A stretch of DNA of 9,968 nt from an uncultured Clostridia bacterium (GTDB taxonomy: Bacteria > Bacillota > Clostridia > Oscillospirales > Acutalibacteraceae). The translations under genes and the position numbers were made by a program. The stretch's first letter is position 1; every line of letters begins with the position of its first letter. Of this stretch, positions 1-5,480 are shown one piece after another. The stretch spans positions 1 to 9,968 of the forward strand of contig CAMHNT010000065.1 in NCBI GenBank assembly GCA_946186535.1, in the 5' to 3' direction. The notes under the pieces were generated by a model. That model worked only from the letters and a program-made list of their open reading frames with translations, was not told where the DNA came from and did not search any database.

Positions 1-219
1 CTCCTCAACGAGGTGAGTAGGAACGCCCTTGCTCTCAACGAGCTTCATGAGGTGGTTTGTTACTCTGTTGTTGATAACGCCCTTACCGAGGATCGTGCCC
101 TTTTTCAGGCCGTTGTTAGCCGTAGCGTCATCCTTGTAGGATACGATGCAATAATTCTCATCGTCTGTAGCAAAAACCTTCTTAGCCTTACCCTCATACA
201 TCTGAACAGTCTTTTCCAT
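1..219 (-). CDS. purC: SAICAR synthetase PurC, N-terminal 73 residues (runs off window)
   Basis: This is the first 73 codons of phosphoribosylaminoimidazole-succinocarboxamide synthase, the cytoplasmic ATP-dependent ligase that joins aspartate to CAIR to make SAICAR in purine biosynthesis. The protein starts MEKTVQMYEGKAKKVF and continues with VSYKDDATA, GLKKGTI, KGVINNR and TNHLM, all typical of the N-terminal nucleotide-binding lobe of PurC. The start is the ATG at 219-217, preceded by a perfect AGGAGG at 231-236. The frame stays open to base 1, so the C-terminal two thirds lie outside the window. It follows purE on the same strand after 183 bp and shares no visible promoter of its own, so it is probably the second gene of the ZTP-riboswitch-controlled transcript. 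PurE makes CAIR, the substrate of PurC, so the two act in consecutive steps. Confidence 0.95.
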   Translation of the reverse strand, partial: MEKTVQMYEGKAKKVFATDDENYCIVSYKDDATANNGLKKGTILGKGVINNRVTNHLMKLVESKGVPTHLVEE

Positions 220-248
220 TGTAAAAATTCCTCCTGTTTTTTTAACGA

Positions 249-300
249 CCCCTCCGTCAAAAATCACGAGTGATTTTTGACACCTCCCCTTAAGGGGAGG
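249..300. repeat. Paired perfect palindromes in the purE-purC spacer (dispersed-repeat-like element)
   Basis: Two perfect inverted repeats sit side by side. At 256-281 a 12-bp arm (GTCAAAAATCAC) faces its exact complement across a 2-bp centre. At 283-300 CCTCCCCTTAAGGGGAGG is an 18-bp perfect palindrome. A CCCCTCC motif at 249-255 flanks the pair on the left. Neither hairpin is followed by a clean U-run on the minus strand, and the element lies inside the purE-purC transcript, so it does not look like an ordinary terminator. From memory, similar 'CCTCC-GTCA...TGAC-ACCTCCCCTTAAGGGGAGG' elements recur in intergenic regions of Ruminococcaceae, which would make this a member of a non-coding repeat family. 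That identity cannot be tested here. The rest of the spacer (301-402) is AT-rich with no recognised feature. Confidence 0.7.
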
Positions 301-402
301 ATTTTGTTCGTAAGCTTAATTGTCCGCTTTATAAAAAGTGATTTGACAAAGGGGTTTTTAATTTATTCTGAATTAAAACTTATTTTTTATTTACAGTACA
401 TT

Positions 403-897
403 TTATTTGTTGTACTTTTCTTCAACAGCCTTGTTCTTCTCAAGAACTGTCTGAGCAGCCTTGGCTCTTGAAGCTACAAGCTTCTCTGCAAGCTCGTCAT
501 CGGAAACGGCAATGATCTGAATCGCAAGCAAAGCTGCATTTGCTGCACCGTCAATAGCGACCGTCGCAACAGGAATACCCGAAGGCATCTGAACTGTCGA
601 AAGCAGAGCGTCAAGACCATCAAGAGTTGACGACTTTACAGGGATACCGATCACGGGAAGAGTTGTGTTTGCAGCGATTGCGCCTGCGAGGTGAGCCGCC
701 TTTCCTGCTGCTGCGATTATCGCACCGAAGCCGTTAGCTTTGGCATTCACGGAAAAATCTCTTGCTTCAACCGGTGTTCTGTGTGCGGAGTAAACATGAA
801 CCTCAAAAGGAACACCGTACTCCTCCAAAGTTGTAATAGCCTTTTCAACAACGGGCAAATCACTGTCGCTGCCCATTATGATAGCAACCTTCTTCAT
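403..897 (-). CDS. purE: 5-(carboxyamino)imidazole ribonucleotide mutase PurE
   Basis: PurE is the cytoplasmic enzyme that forms 4-carboxy-aminoimidazole ribonucleotide (CAIR) in purine biosynthesis. The 164-residue product is full length for the bacterial enzyme. It begins MKKVAIIMGSDSDLPVV (phosphate-binding start), has SAHRTP at residues 37-42, the AAHL loop at 67-70, and PVIGIPVKSS and VQMPSGIPVATVAIDGAANAA from 81 to 122, all hallmarks of the family. The ATG at 897-895 is preceded by AGGAGGTC (905-912), a near-perfect ribosome binding site. The glycine loop reads AAAGKAAHLAG rather than the textbook GAGGAAHLPG, a variation that may bear on whether it uses N5-CAIR or AIR plus CO2; no purK is in view. 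It is the first gene behind the ZTP riboswitch and precedes purC. Confidence 0.97.
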   Translation of the reverse strand: MKKVAIIMGSDSDLPVVEKAITTLEEYGVPFEVHVYSAHRTPVEARDFSVNAKANGFGAIIAAAGKAAHLAGAIAANTTLPVIGIPVKSSTLDGLDALLSTVQMPSGIPVATVAIDGAANAALLAIQIIAVSDDELAEKLVASRAKAAQTVLEKNKAVEEKYNK

Positions 898-974
898 TTA
901 AATTGACCTCCTATGAAGAGCTTTTTACCGTCATTCTTTCGTCGTATAATTGTTTAATCTATCCAAACAATATC

Positions 975-1008
975 AAAAAATGCAGTCCTACCTTGTAAGT
1001 AGGACTGC
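975..1008 (-). terminator. Intrinsic terminator of the ZTP riboswitch expression platform
   Basis: A perfect 10-bp stem (GCAGTCCTAC with GTAGGACTGC, plus-strand arms 982-991 and 999-1008) encloses a 7-nt loop. On the minus strand it is followed by A and then six U residues (980-975). The first two bases of the 5' arm (1008-1007) are also the last bases of the riboswitch P3 helix (GGGC), so full terminator pairing competes with the ligand-bound aptamer. This predicts an ON switch: ligand allows read-through into purE. A weaker dyad, TTGTTT/AAACAA at 950-955 and 965-970, lies just downstream and may extend or modulate the platform. Confidence 0.92.
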
Positions 1009-1115
1009 CCAGACGGTCGGCATAATTATACCTTTTTGCTTCCCTGTGGTTGTTGTAACAAAGCTGTAACCAATACTGCTTCGTCACGGTTTCCACTTCC
1101 GCCAGTAACAAAAAG
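1007..1115 (-). promoter_or_regulatory. ZTP (pfl-type) riboswitch controlling purE-purC
   Basis: Read on the minus strand, the leader has the parts of the ZTP/ZMP aptamer in order. P1 is CTTTTTG (1115-1109) pairing with CAAAAAG (1038-1032), a perfect 7 bp. The conserved ACTGGCG core follows, then P2 GTGG (1096-1093) pairing with CCAC (1049-1046), then AGGGAAG. The 3' domain is GCCGACCGTCTGGGC (1021-1007). The P3 loop CCGTC can pair with GGCGG of the core, giving the expected pseudoknot (5 bp with one G-U). Members of this class sense the purine intermediate ZTP/ZMP and control purine and one-carbon genes, which fits purE and purC directly downstream. The P2 loop is unusually long (43 nt, 1050-1092) and can fold further. 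The overlap with the following terminator suggests transcriptional control. Confidence 0.93.
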
Positions 1116-1129
1116 TCTTACCCGAAATA

Positions 1130-1158
1130 ATTTTAACATTACAGACTATTTTTGTCAA
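1130..1158 (-). promoter_or_regulatory. SigA-type promoter for the purE riboswitch leader
   Basis: On the minus strand there is a perfect -35 TTGACA (1158-1153), a 17-bp spacer, and a -10 TAAAAT (1135-1130) that matches the consensus at five of six positions. The start point would fall near 1123, about eight bases before the riboswitch P1 helix, which is the expected distance for a leader that begins with the aptamer. Confidence 0.88.
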
Positions 1159-1291
1159 CGCTTTTCGAGTTTTTCCCTAAAAATCAGTGAAAAAAATTAT
1201 AAAACAAATTCGTAATAATTCAAGCAAAATAAACAAAATTTCCGCTCGTGCAAAAAAGACTTTAGCGCCAAAAAACGAACGATATGATTTA

Positions 1292-1320
1292 TTGACAAGA
1301 AAAAGAATAACAGCTATAAT
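1292..1320 (+). promoter_or_regulatory. Perfect consensus promoter, first copy
   Basis: TTGACA (1292-1297), a 17-bp spacer and TATAAT (1315-1320): an exact match to the housekeeping sigma consensus, oriented toward the 60-residue protein at 1435. Confidence 0.92.
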
Positions 1321-1322
1321 GT

Positions 1323-1343
1323 TTACAATATAATTTATTGTAA
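1323..1343 (+). promoter_or_regulatory. Operator-like dyad just after the first promoter
   Basis: TTACAATA (1323-1330) and its exact complement TATTGTAA (1336-1343) flank a 5-bp centre. The dyad begins 3 bp after the -10 box and spans the predicted start point, where a bound repressor would block initiation. The regulator is not identifiable from sequence. The AT-rich symmetry could also be an early-transcript hairpin. Confidence 0.5.
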
Positions 1344-1350
1344 TTTGGTA

Positions 1351-1379
1351 TTGACAAGAAAAAGAATAACAGCTATAAT
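1351..1379 (+). promoter_or_regulatory. Perfect consensus promoter, second copy
   Basis: TTGACA (1351-1356), a 17-bp spacer identical to the first copy, and TATAAT (1374-1379). Being the proximal copy, it would give a leader of roughly 45-50 nt before the ATG at 1435. Confidence 0.92.
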
Positions 1380-1382
1380 GTC

Positions 1383-1401
1383 TACAATATAATTTATTGT
1401 A
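1383..1401 (+). promoter_or_regulatory. Operator-like dyad just after the second promoter
   Basis: TACAATA (1383-1389) faces TATTGTA (1395-1401) across the same 5-bp centre as in the first copy. The one base that differs between the two modules (C1382) shortens this dyad from 8-bp to 7-bp arms. Confidence 0.48.
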
Positions 1402-1434
1402 ATTTGGTATCGTGGAATTACGGGAGGTATAGAT

Positions 1435-1617
1435 ATGATATGGGTTATTCTGCTTATAGTTATGATTGGTATCGGAATGCATGGAGCATATCGAATGCGA
1501 GGAGAAGGATATTCCGCCGGTCGGGGAATGTTCAAAAACAGCGAAGATAACATATCGGAGAATAAGGATGACTTTTCCGATTATGATCCTTATGAATTTA
1601 GAAATATGAGAAAATGA
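1435..1617 (+). CDS. 60-residue membrane microprotein, unknown function
   Basis: This is the only plus-strand gene supported in the window. The 60-residue product starts MIWVILLIVMIGIGMHG, a single hydrophobic segment of about 14 residues that would anchor it in the membrane. A short Arg/Gly stretch (RMRGEGYSAGRG, 20-31) follows, then a strongly acidic and polar tail (NSEDNISENKDDFSDYDPYEF) ending RNMRK. The ATG at 1435 has a good ribosome binding site, GGGAGGT (1422-1428), at 7-nt spacing. Two tandem consensus promoters stand upstream and an intrinsic terminator begins five bases after the stop codon, so it is a complete one-gene unit. I do not recognise the family. Its unusually strong transcription signals and the dyads at the start points suggest it is made in quantity under repressor control, which is inference. 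Confidence 0.8.
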   Translation: MIWVILLIVMIGIGMHGAYRMRGEGYSAGRGMFKNSEDNISENKDDFSDYDPYEFRNMRK

Positions 1618-1622
1618 AAATC

Positions 1623-1656
1623 AAGGGAACAAGCCGTCAAGCCTGTTCCCTTTTTT
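1623..1656 (+). terminator. Intrinsic terminator after the microprotein gene
   Basis: AGGGAACA (1624-1631) pairs with TGTTCCCT (1644-1651) across a 12-nt loop, extendable by one A-T pair at 1623/1652, and is followed on the plus strand by a run of six T residues (1651-1656). It lies between two converging genes. The opposite side has only a weak U-tract, so it serves mainly the plus-strand unit. Confidence 0.88.
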
Positions 1657-1666
1657 ATAGTAAGAA

Positions 1667-2359
1667 TTAAAAATTATCATCTTTCTCGAGACTTATTGCC
1701 TGTGAACCGCCATTTTCATCAAACGACGAATTCGGTGTTTCAAGAGGAGTCTTCACCTGCTGCTCACCAGACGACGGTATTTCGAAATTGAGCGGACTCT
1801 TTTCCTGAACCGGCGTGGAATAGGAATAAGAGCCTTCGTTATTGAGGAGAGAACTTCCCAGAGAACCTGTCTGATTAGCCGGGTAGCTCGTAACTATCGG
1901 CCGAAGATTACCGCCGCAAACAAGGCAGAACGCTGACTTATCGTCAACAGGCGCGCCGCAGTGAGGGCACTTGTTTGTAATAATTTCGGGAGACTGAGGT
2001 TCAACCTCGGGAACTTTTGAGCCGCAGAAATTGCAGAACTGCGAATTTATCGGAACATCTTCGCCGCACTGAGGACAGCTTTTCAGACCTCTCGCCCTTC
2101 TGAGTTCATCCCTGTGGAAAACTATCCTTGTCTGTGCATCTTTAATATTGTTAACAATATCGGAGTACCGGCTATCGGGATTATCCCTGTTATTTTCAAA
2201 ACAGATTTTTCCAAGCTGAAGATAAAGATTATTTATCTGTTTTTCCTCATCTGAAATTTTTGCATTAATTTTTGTTGTCTCGGCAAAAATCTTTGTCTGA
2301 GAAGCTGCTTCCTGACCTACTACCGTAAGTCTTTTGCTCAAATCATCTAAAAAACCCAT
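1667..2359 (-). CDS. Double zinc-ribbon protein with N-terminal helical region
   Basis: The 230-residue protein has three parts. Residues 1-90 are charged and predicted helical (from MGFLDDLSKR to RDELRRARGL), probably a short coiled coil. Residues 94-149 carry two zinc ribbons of the CPxCG...CxxCG type: Cys 95, 98, 109 and 112 (CPQCGE...CNFCG), then Cys 131, 134, 145 and 148 (CPHCGA...CLVCG). This is the double zinc-ribbon arrangement common in Firmicutes proteins of unknown role. Residues 150-230 are a low-complexity Ser/Pro/Glu/Asn-rich tail, likely disordered. No signal peptide or membrane segment is visible, so it should be cytoplasmic. The ATG at 2359-2357 follows GAGG with 8-nt spacing, and a dedicated promoter lies at 2431-2459. 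The ribbons may bind nucleic acid or act as protein-interaction modules; sequence alone does not decide. Confidence 0.85.
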   Translation of the reverse strand: MGFLDDLSKRLTVVGQEAASQTKIFAETTKINAKISDEEKQINNLYLQLGKICFENNRDNPDSRYSDIVNNIKDAQTRIVFHRDELRRARGLKSCPQCGEDVPINSQFCNFCGSKVPEVEPQSPEIITNKCPHCGAPVDDKSAFCLVCGGNLRPIVTSYPANQTGSLGSSLLNNEGSYSYSTPVQEKSPLNFEIPSSGEQQVKTPLETPNSSFDENGGSQAISLEKDDNF

Positions 2360-2430
2360 TTTATTTTCCTCATTTCATTTTCTTAAACTTTGTATGAATT
2401 CCGGCTATGCTGTCGAAACCTTCCAAGGCT

Positions 2431-2459
2431 ATTGTATCACAGCTATTCTCATCTTACAA
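2431..2459 (-). promoter_or_regulatory. Extended -10 promoter for the zinc-ribbon gene
   Basis: On the minus strand, TTGTAA (2459-2454, four of six consensus bases), a 17-bp spacer, and TACAAT (2436-2431, five of six) preceded by TGA make an extended -10 (TGnTACAAT). The start point would be near 2424, giving a leader of about 65 nt. The rest of the 2360-2544 gap shows only a weak hairpin (CAC/GTG with AT pairs, about 2478-2497) followed by seven U residues on the minus strand. That may be a poor terminator for the SseB-like gene. Confidence 0.65.
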
Positions 2460-2544
2460 GGCTTTGAAAAAAATTTCACATATTCGATACATTTCGTGAG
2501 TAAATATCATGGAAACGAGGATTAAAGCGGCTTATCTTTGGATA

Positions 2545-3066
2545 TCATTCATTTGGCTGCGAGAGTCTTGACGGCAGTTTTTTTGATATTTCTATCAGGT
2601 CTTCATCAAGCACAACATTATACAAATGAGGATCAATCACAAATCTGCTGCATGAATCATTTTCCTCCAGCATCTCTACACATTTGAGATAAGGAAGATT
2701 AACCAGAGACGCACCCTTTAGATGCTCCGATCTTGCGTTTTCCTTTCTTGAATAAATAGGAATATAGACATTTCCGTCTGTGGCTTTGTATAGTTGAGGC
2801 TTTATCGAAATCCTGTGCTGAACAGGAAACATTATAGGATTGTCTCCCTGACCGCCTATTTTCATATCGTTTCCGTTCATCGAAACCTCCGCCGGAAGAA
2901 ATACGTTTCCGTCATGAAGACATGAAAGGACGCTGATCATATTTTCCTTGGTTCTGTTGTTAAGGAACCTCAGAATCAGAGCCGCAAGCACGTCTCCGTT
3001 TTTCAGCATTTCAGGCGTGATTTTTATATTGTCAGACGAACTTTTTCCGTTAATATTAGCTTTCAT
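2545..3066 (-). CDS. SseB-like domain protein
   Basis: The 173-residue product resembles proteins with the SseB N-terminal domain, a small cytoplasmic module found singly or in pairs in many Firmicutes and of unclear biochemical function. Features that fit are an N-terminal helical lead (EMLKNGDVLAALILRFLNNRT), a strand with FLPAE (56-60), GNVYIPIYSRKENA (98-111), matching the usual 'x(V/I)P(V/A)(F/Y)(T/S)sxeE' element, and FVIDPHLYNVVLDEDLIE (142-159), matching the usual 'vINPfgxnlvLxxe' element. I chose the ATG at 3066-3064, not the longer open frame reaching 3240. It has GGAG at the right spacing and a perfect promoter just upstream, and the extension would run through that promoter and the previous gene's terminator. 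No signal peptide is present. The family call is from remembered motifs, so moderate confidence. Confidence 0.72.
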   Translation of the reverse strand: MKANINGKSSSDNIKITPEMLKNGDVLAALILRFLNNRTKENMISVLSCLHDGNVFLPAEVSMNGNDMKIGGQGDNPIMFPVQHRISIKPQLYKATDGNVYIPIYSRKENARSEHLKGASLVNLPYLKCVEMLEENDSCSRFVIDPHLYNVVLDEDLIEISKKLPSRLSQPNE

Positions 3067-3102
3067 AAAAACTCTCCGTAATTCATAGATTTTATATGTA
3101 AC

Positions 3103-3131
3103 ATTATATATAAAAATATGCAATTTGTCAA
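3103..3131 (-). promoter_or_regulatory. Perfect consensus promoter for the SseB-like gene
   Basis: On the minus strand, TTGACA (3131-3126), a 17-bp AT-rich spacer and TATAAT (3108-3103) match the housekeeping consensus exactly. The start point near 3096 gives a leader of about 30 nt to the ATG at 3066. It lies immediately downstream of the preceding gene's terminator, so this is a separate unit. Confidence 0.9.
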
Positions 3132-3156
3132 TTTTGTTTTTATTATTTTTATATAT

Positions 3157-3201
3157 AAAAATTCCACAAGAAAAATGCTTCGAAACATTTTTCCTGTGGA
3201 A
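3157..3201 (-). terminator. Intrinsic terminator after the 170-residue protein gene
   Basis: Arms TTCCACA (3162-3168) and TGTGGAA (3195-3201) plus GAAAAATG (3170-3177) and CATTTTTC (3186-3193) form a long stem. The A/C opposition at 3169/3194 becomes a G-U pair in the minus-strand RNA. The stem can close on a UCGA tetraloop. Five U residues (3161-3157) follow on the minus strand. It sits 40 bp past the stop codon of the gene at 3241. Confidence 0.88.
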
Positions 3202-3240
3202 ATGAAATGATAAAAAATAAAAATCTGTTCTTTGCAGCAA

Positions 3241-3753
3241 TTAAACATGCATTAGGTTAAAGACCTCTTCAATATCGTCTGCGGAAATTTTTACGGGCTT
3301 ACAAAGATGTTCTCTGAGATAAACTTTGTAGCTTCCGTTTTTCGCTTTTTCGGAGAAATCGGAAACAAGCGTTTTCTGATCAAAACCGTCGACCATCGTA
3401 TACGTTCCGTCACTGTTAAAAGTCATCGTTCCTGCGGTGTTGTTATCCGCAAGGAAAATCGCTTCTTCAATTTTTGTTTCATCGCCCTTTGTTATCGAAA
3501 TCTGATATTTCGACTTAAGCATGGTGTATGTAAGATTTGTGAATTCAAAGCTTTCAAGGATTCCATTCTCCTTGAACTTATCCCTGCTTGCTTCAACAAC
3601 CTTATTAAACATAAAGCTTGGCTTCCACTTAAAAACATTCTCAACTCCCTGCGGCAAAATAGTCGAAAGACCCATAAACGGAACAGAACCGTTGTTCATC
3701 ATTACTGCCATACCAATGATTTCTTCCGCAGTAAATTTAATTTCCACAAACAT
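3241..3753 (-). CDS. Unrecognised 170-residue protein
   Basis: I do not recognise this protein. It has no signal peptide or membrane segment and mixes helical stretches (FTAEEIIGMAVMMNNG, 7-22; SADDIEEVFNLM, 157-168) with a strand-rich middle (FEFTNLTYTMLKSKYQISITKGDETKIEEAIFLA in pieces, then GTMTFNSDGTYTMVDGF). The beta-rich centre between two helices suggests a compact alpha/beta fold. Its SD-like GAGGTGA (3760-3754) abuts the ATG at 3753-3751, leaving only about 3 nt after GAGG. The in-frame GTG at 3747-3745, two codons on, has the usual 9-nt spacing, so the true start may be GTG with a 168-residue product. It ends in a strong terminator and is followed by the separately promoted SseB-like gene. 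Base composition is like its neighbours. Confidence 0.75.
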   Translation of the reverse strand: MFVEIKFTAEEIIGMAVMMNNGSVPFMGLSTILPQGVENVFKWKPSFMFNKVVEASRDKFKENGILESFEFTNLTYTMLKSKYQISITKGDETKIEEAIFLADNNTAGTMTFNSDGTYTMVDGFDQKTLVSDFSEKAKNGSYKVYLREHLCKPVKISADDIEEVFNLMHV

Positions 3754-4049
3754 TCACCTCTTCGAAGATTAAAACAGAATAATCTCATATATAACTAAAA
3801 TCTAACTCCCTAAAATCCGTCACATTTCCTTCGCAAAACTGACAGATTTCCAAGTAATATTTTACCACAGAATTAAAATTAATTCTACTTATTTTTTATA
3901 TTTTTACTATTTTGTACCATTTTTCACAACAGATATTAAATTTAATTTCGCTTTTTTGTAAAATATAATCAATATTTTCAGTTAACCCGTGAGTCTAAAT
4001 ATATGTAAAAATATTAACCGGTATGACAATACAAAATTATTTTATAGTT
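3754..4049. other. AT-rich intergenic gap with a candidate promoter and dyad
   Basis: This 296-bp gap separates the serpin cluster from the 170-residue protein gene. On the minus strand an extended -10 (TGGTAAAAT, with TAAAAT at 3864-3859) directly follows the perfect dyad AGAATTAAAATTAATTCT (3869-3886, 8-bp arms, 2-bp centre). The dyad sits where the spacer and -35 would be, and no good -35 is visible, which would suit a regulated promoter for the gene at 3753. No convincing terminator for the serpin operon is visible after the stop at 4050. No gene or RNA could be supported in the gap. Confidence 0.4.
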
Positions 4050-5462
4050 TTAATCGGAATACAGTCCTGTAACCGCTCCGATAAACATCGGAATATTGTT
4101 TTCATAGTCATATATCGCGAAAACAAACGGGCGGTCAAGATCAACTTCGACATAATCTTCTTCTGCAACAGCCGCATTGGTCTCCATCATTATCCCCGTT
4201 ACTGCGGCAGCCTTTGTTCCCTTTTCGTCAACCTCAATGTGAGCTTTGTGAATGACTCCGCCTATCGAGATATTTCCGCCGTCGAGATCCGCCATATTTG
4301 AAAAATCAGCGCCGTCATTATCGAAAGCAGCATTTATTCCCATATCACTCAGGCTTTCAGAAATATTATAAAACGTATCAAAAGAGAACTTCGGCATTGA
4401 CGCATGAACCTTGATTTTATCTGCATCATCGTAGCAGTCTTTGAATGTCGTATCTGTCAGATAATTCTCTATATAGCCGTCAATCCCAATCTCCTCATCG
4501 GGCAGAAGAGCCATGAAACAATATCTTTCCTCTCCGTCCGTGTCACCTCTGTAATACTTTATAAATCCGTTTGCATTCTCAGTGTCAATGTAACTCAACT
4601 CATCGGAGTGCATAAATTCCGCTTTGCTTTCCGAACCGTCATAATTTGTAAATGTGTCCTCCCAGACATCGTCCTCCGAGTACTCCTTCTGCCATTTTCC
4701 GTCAAATGCGGCAGCATTCAGAAGAACGGAAATGGATTCGGGCTTGAGCGAACCCGGAGACAGAATCCCGTTGATCATTCTGTCTGTATTATCACTGACC
4801 CAGTTGTTTATTTTTTCAACGGCAGAATCATCTGCTTCTTCATAAAAAATTTCCGCATTGTAGAAATCAACTGCAGTATTAAGAAAACTTTCCTTCGGGT
4901 GAAGATCTTCCCGTTTCATAAGCCACACGGAATTTGCCATAGTAAATTTGGTTTCTTCGCCGCCGAGAGTGCTCATGTAATTCTTAAAAAACCCGTTGAG
5001 CTCATCAGTCTCGGGAACCCTTAAATCAGGATAGCTTGCAGCCGGATCATCTCGGTCAAAGCCTCCTCCCAGAGCGTTCCTGATTTCCTGATCCGTCTGA
5101 CCTGCCGCACCGTTGTCGAGCATCGAAAAGGCAGTATAGACCGAAAGCGGGGAAAGCAGAACGTTATCTTCCTGATTCTTCTTTTTGAATTCCTCTTTAA
5201 ATAGCTTCACCGAGAAAATTGACAGAGCGTCTGTTATATTTTCTCTTTCTTCATCGGAAAGATTCTTCGCTGACTGTATTTCAGAATCATCGTACAACGG
5301 TGTATCGCCCGTCTCCTCTTCATCAATCGACTGCGGCGGAGTAAGGATCTGAGAATCAGTAGGCTGCGGCGGAGTAAGCCGATCATCGGAACACCCCGAA
5401 AGAGAAACAGCCGCACTTCCTGCGAGAAAAGCACAAAGTATAATTGCAATTGTTTTTTTCAT
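4050..5462 (-). CDS. Serpin, lipoprotein (first of two paralogues by coordinate)
   Basis: Serpins are suicide inhibitors that trap proteases by a conformational change after cleavage of an exposed loop. The 470-residue product has a lipoprotein signal peptide with lipobox LSGC (Cys24), so it should be anchored on the outer face of the membrane. A Pro/Asp/Glu-rich linker follows (25-70), including an 11-residue near-repeat starting LTPPQ, encoded by a 15-bp direct repeat at 5331-5345 and 5364-5378. The serpin fold covers about 75-468: LLSPLSVYTAFSMLDNGAAG (102-121), INNWVSDNT (218-226), LLNAAAFDGKW (247-257), PKFSFD (357-362), and DRPFVFAIYD...PMFIGAV (443-464). The hinge GTKAAAVTG (415-423) has the small residues needed for loop insertion, predicting an active inhibitor. 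Counting from Glu413 as P17, P1-P1' is about Asn429-Ala430, which is approximate. It starts 18 bp after the paralogue's stop, in the sigma-factor operon. Confidence 0.95.
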   Translation of the reverse strand: MKKTIAIILCAFLAGSAAVSLSGCSDDRLTPPQPTDSQILTPPQSIDEEETGDTPLYDDSEIQSAKNLSDEERENITDALSIFSVKLFKEEFKKKNQEDNVLLSPLSVYTAFSMLDNGAAGQTDQEIRNALGGGFDRDDPAASYPDLRVPETDELNGFFKNYMSTLGGEETKFTMANSVWLMKREDLHPKESFLNTAVDFYNAEIFYEEADDSAVEKINNWVSDNTDRMINGILSPGSLKPESISVLLNAAAFDGKWQKEYSEDDVWEDTFTNYDGSESKAEFMHSDELSYIDTENANGFIKYYRGDTDGEERYCFMALLPDEEIGIDGYIENYLTDTTFKDCYDDADKIKVHASMPKFSFDTFYNISESLSDMGINAAFDNDGADFSNMADLDGGNISIGGVIHKAHIEVDEKGTKAAAVTGIMMETNAAVAEEDYVEVDLDRPFVFAIYDYENNIPMFIGAVTGLYSD

Positions 5463-5480
5463 AATTATTACCCCTTTTTA

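Larger units (their letters stand above)
1290..1410 (+). repeat. Tandem duplication of a 59-bp promoter-operator module
   Basis: Two copies of a 59-bp unit (1291-1349 and 1350-1408) lie head to tail with a single mismatch (T at 1323, C at 1382). Identity extends one to two bases beyond each end, then stops abruptly. Each copy contains a full consensus promoter and a downstream dyad. The near-identity points to a recent duplication or to active maintenance. Upstream, 1160-1289 is AT-rich and holds no other recognised element. Confidence 0.95.

Noticed and set aside
256..300. Intrinsic terminator between purE and purC
   Set aside because: The hairpins lack a proper U-run on the minus strand, and purC has no visible promoter of its own, so full termination here is unlikely.
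1290..1410. CRISPR or mobile-element end
   Set aside because: There are only two contiguous copies with no spacers, no terminal inverted repeats and no transposase. The content is a promoter module.
1177..1553. Minus-strand frames across the duplicated promoter module
   Set aside because: They translate the repeated promoter DNA and the antisense of the microprotein gene. The composition is Tyr/Ile/Asn-rich nonsense with no ribosome binding site.
3067..3240. N-terminal extension of the SseB-like frame to 3240
   Set aside because: The extra codons run through the previous gene's terminator and the perfect promoter at 3103-3131. The ATG at 3066 has its own ribosome binding site.
3980..4020. 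Terminator after the last serpin gene
   Set aside because: The TTAACC motifs here are direct, not inverted, repeats, and no stable hairpin with a U-run could be drawn.
4404..5024. 206-residue plus-strand open frame opposite the serpin gene
   Set aside because: It is antisense to a clear serpin, with no ribosome binding site or protein-like pattern. It is a shadow of the real gene's codon bias.
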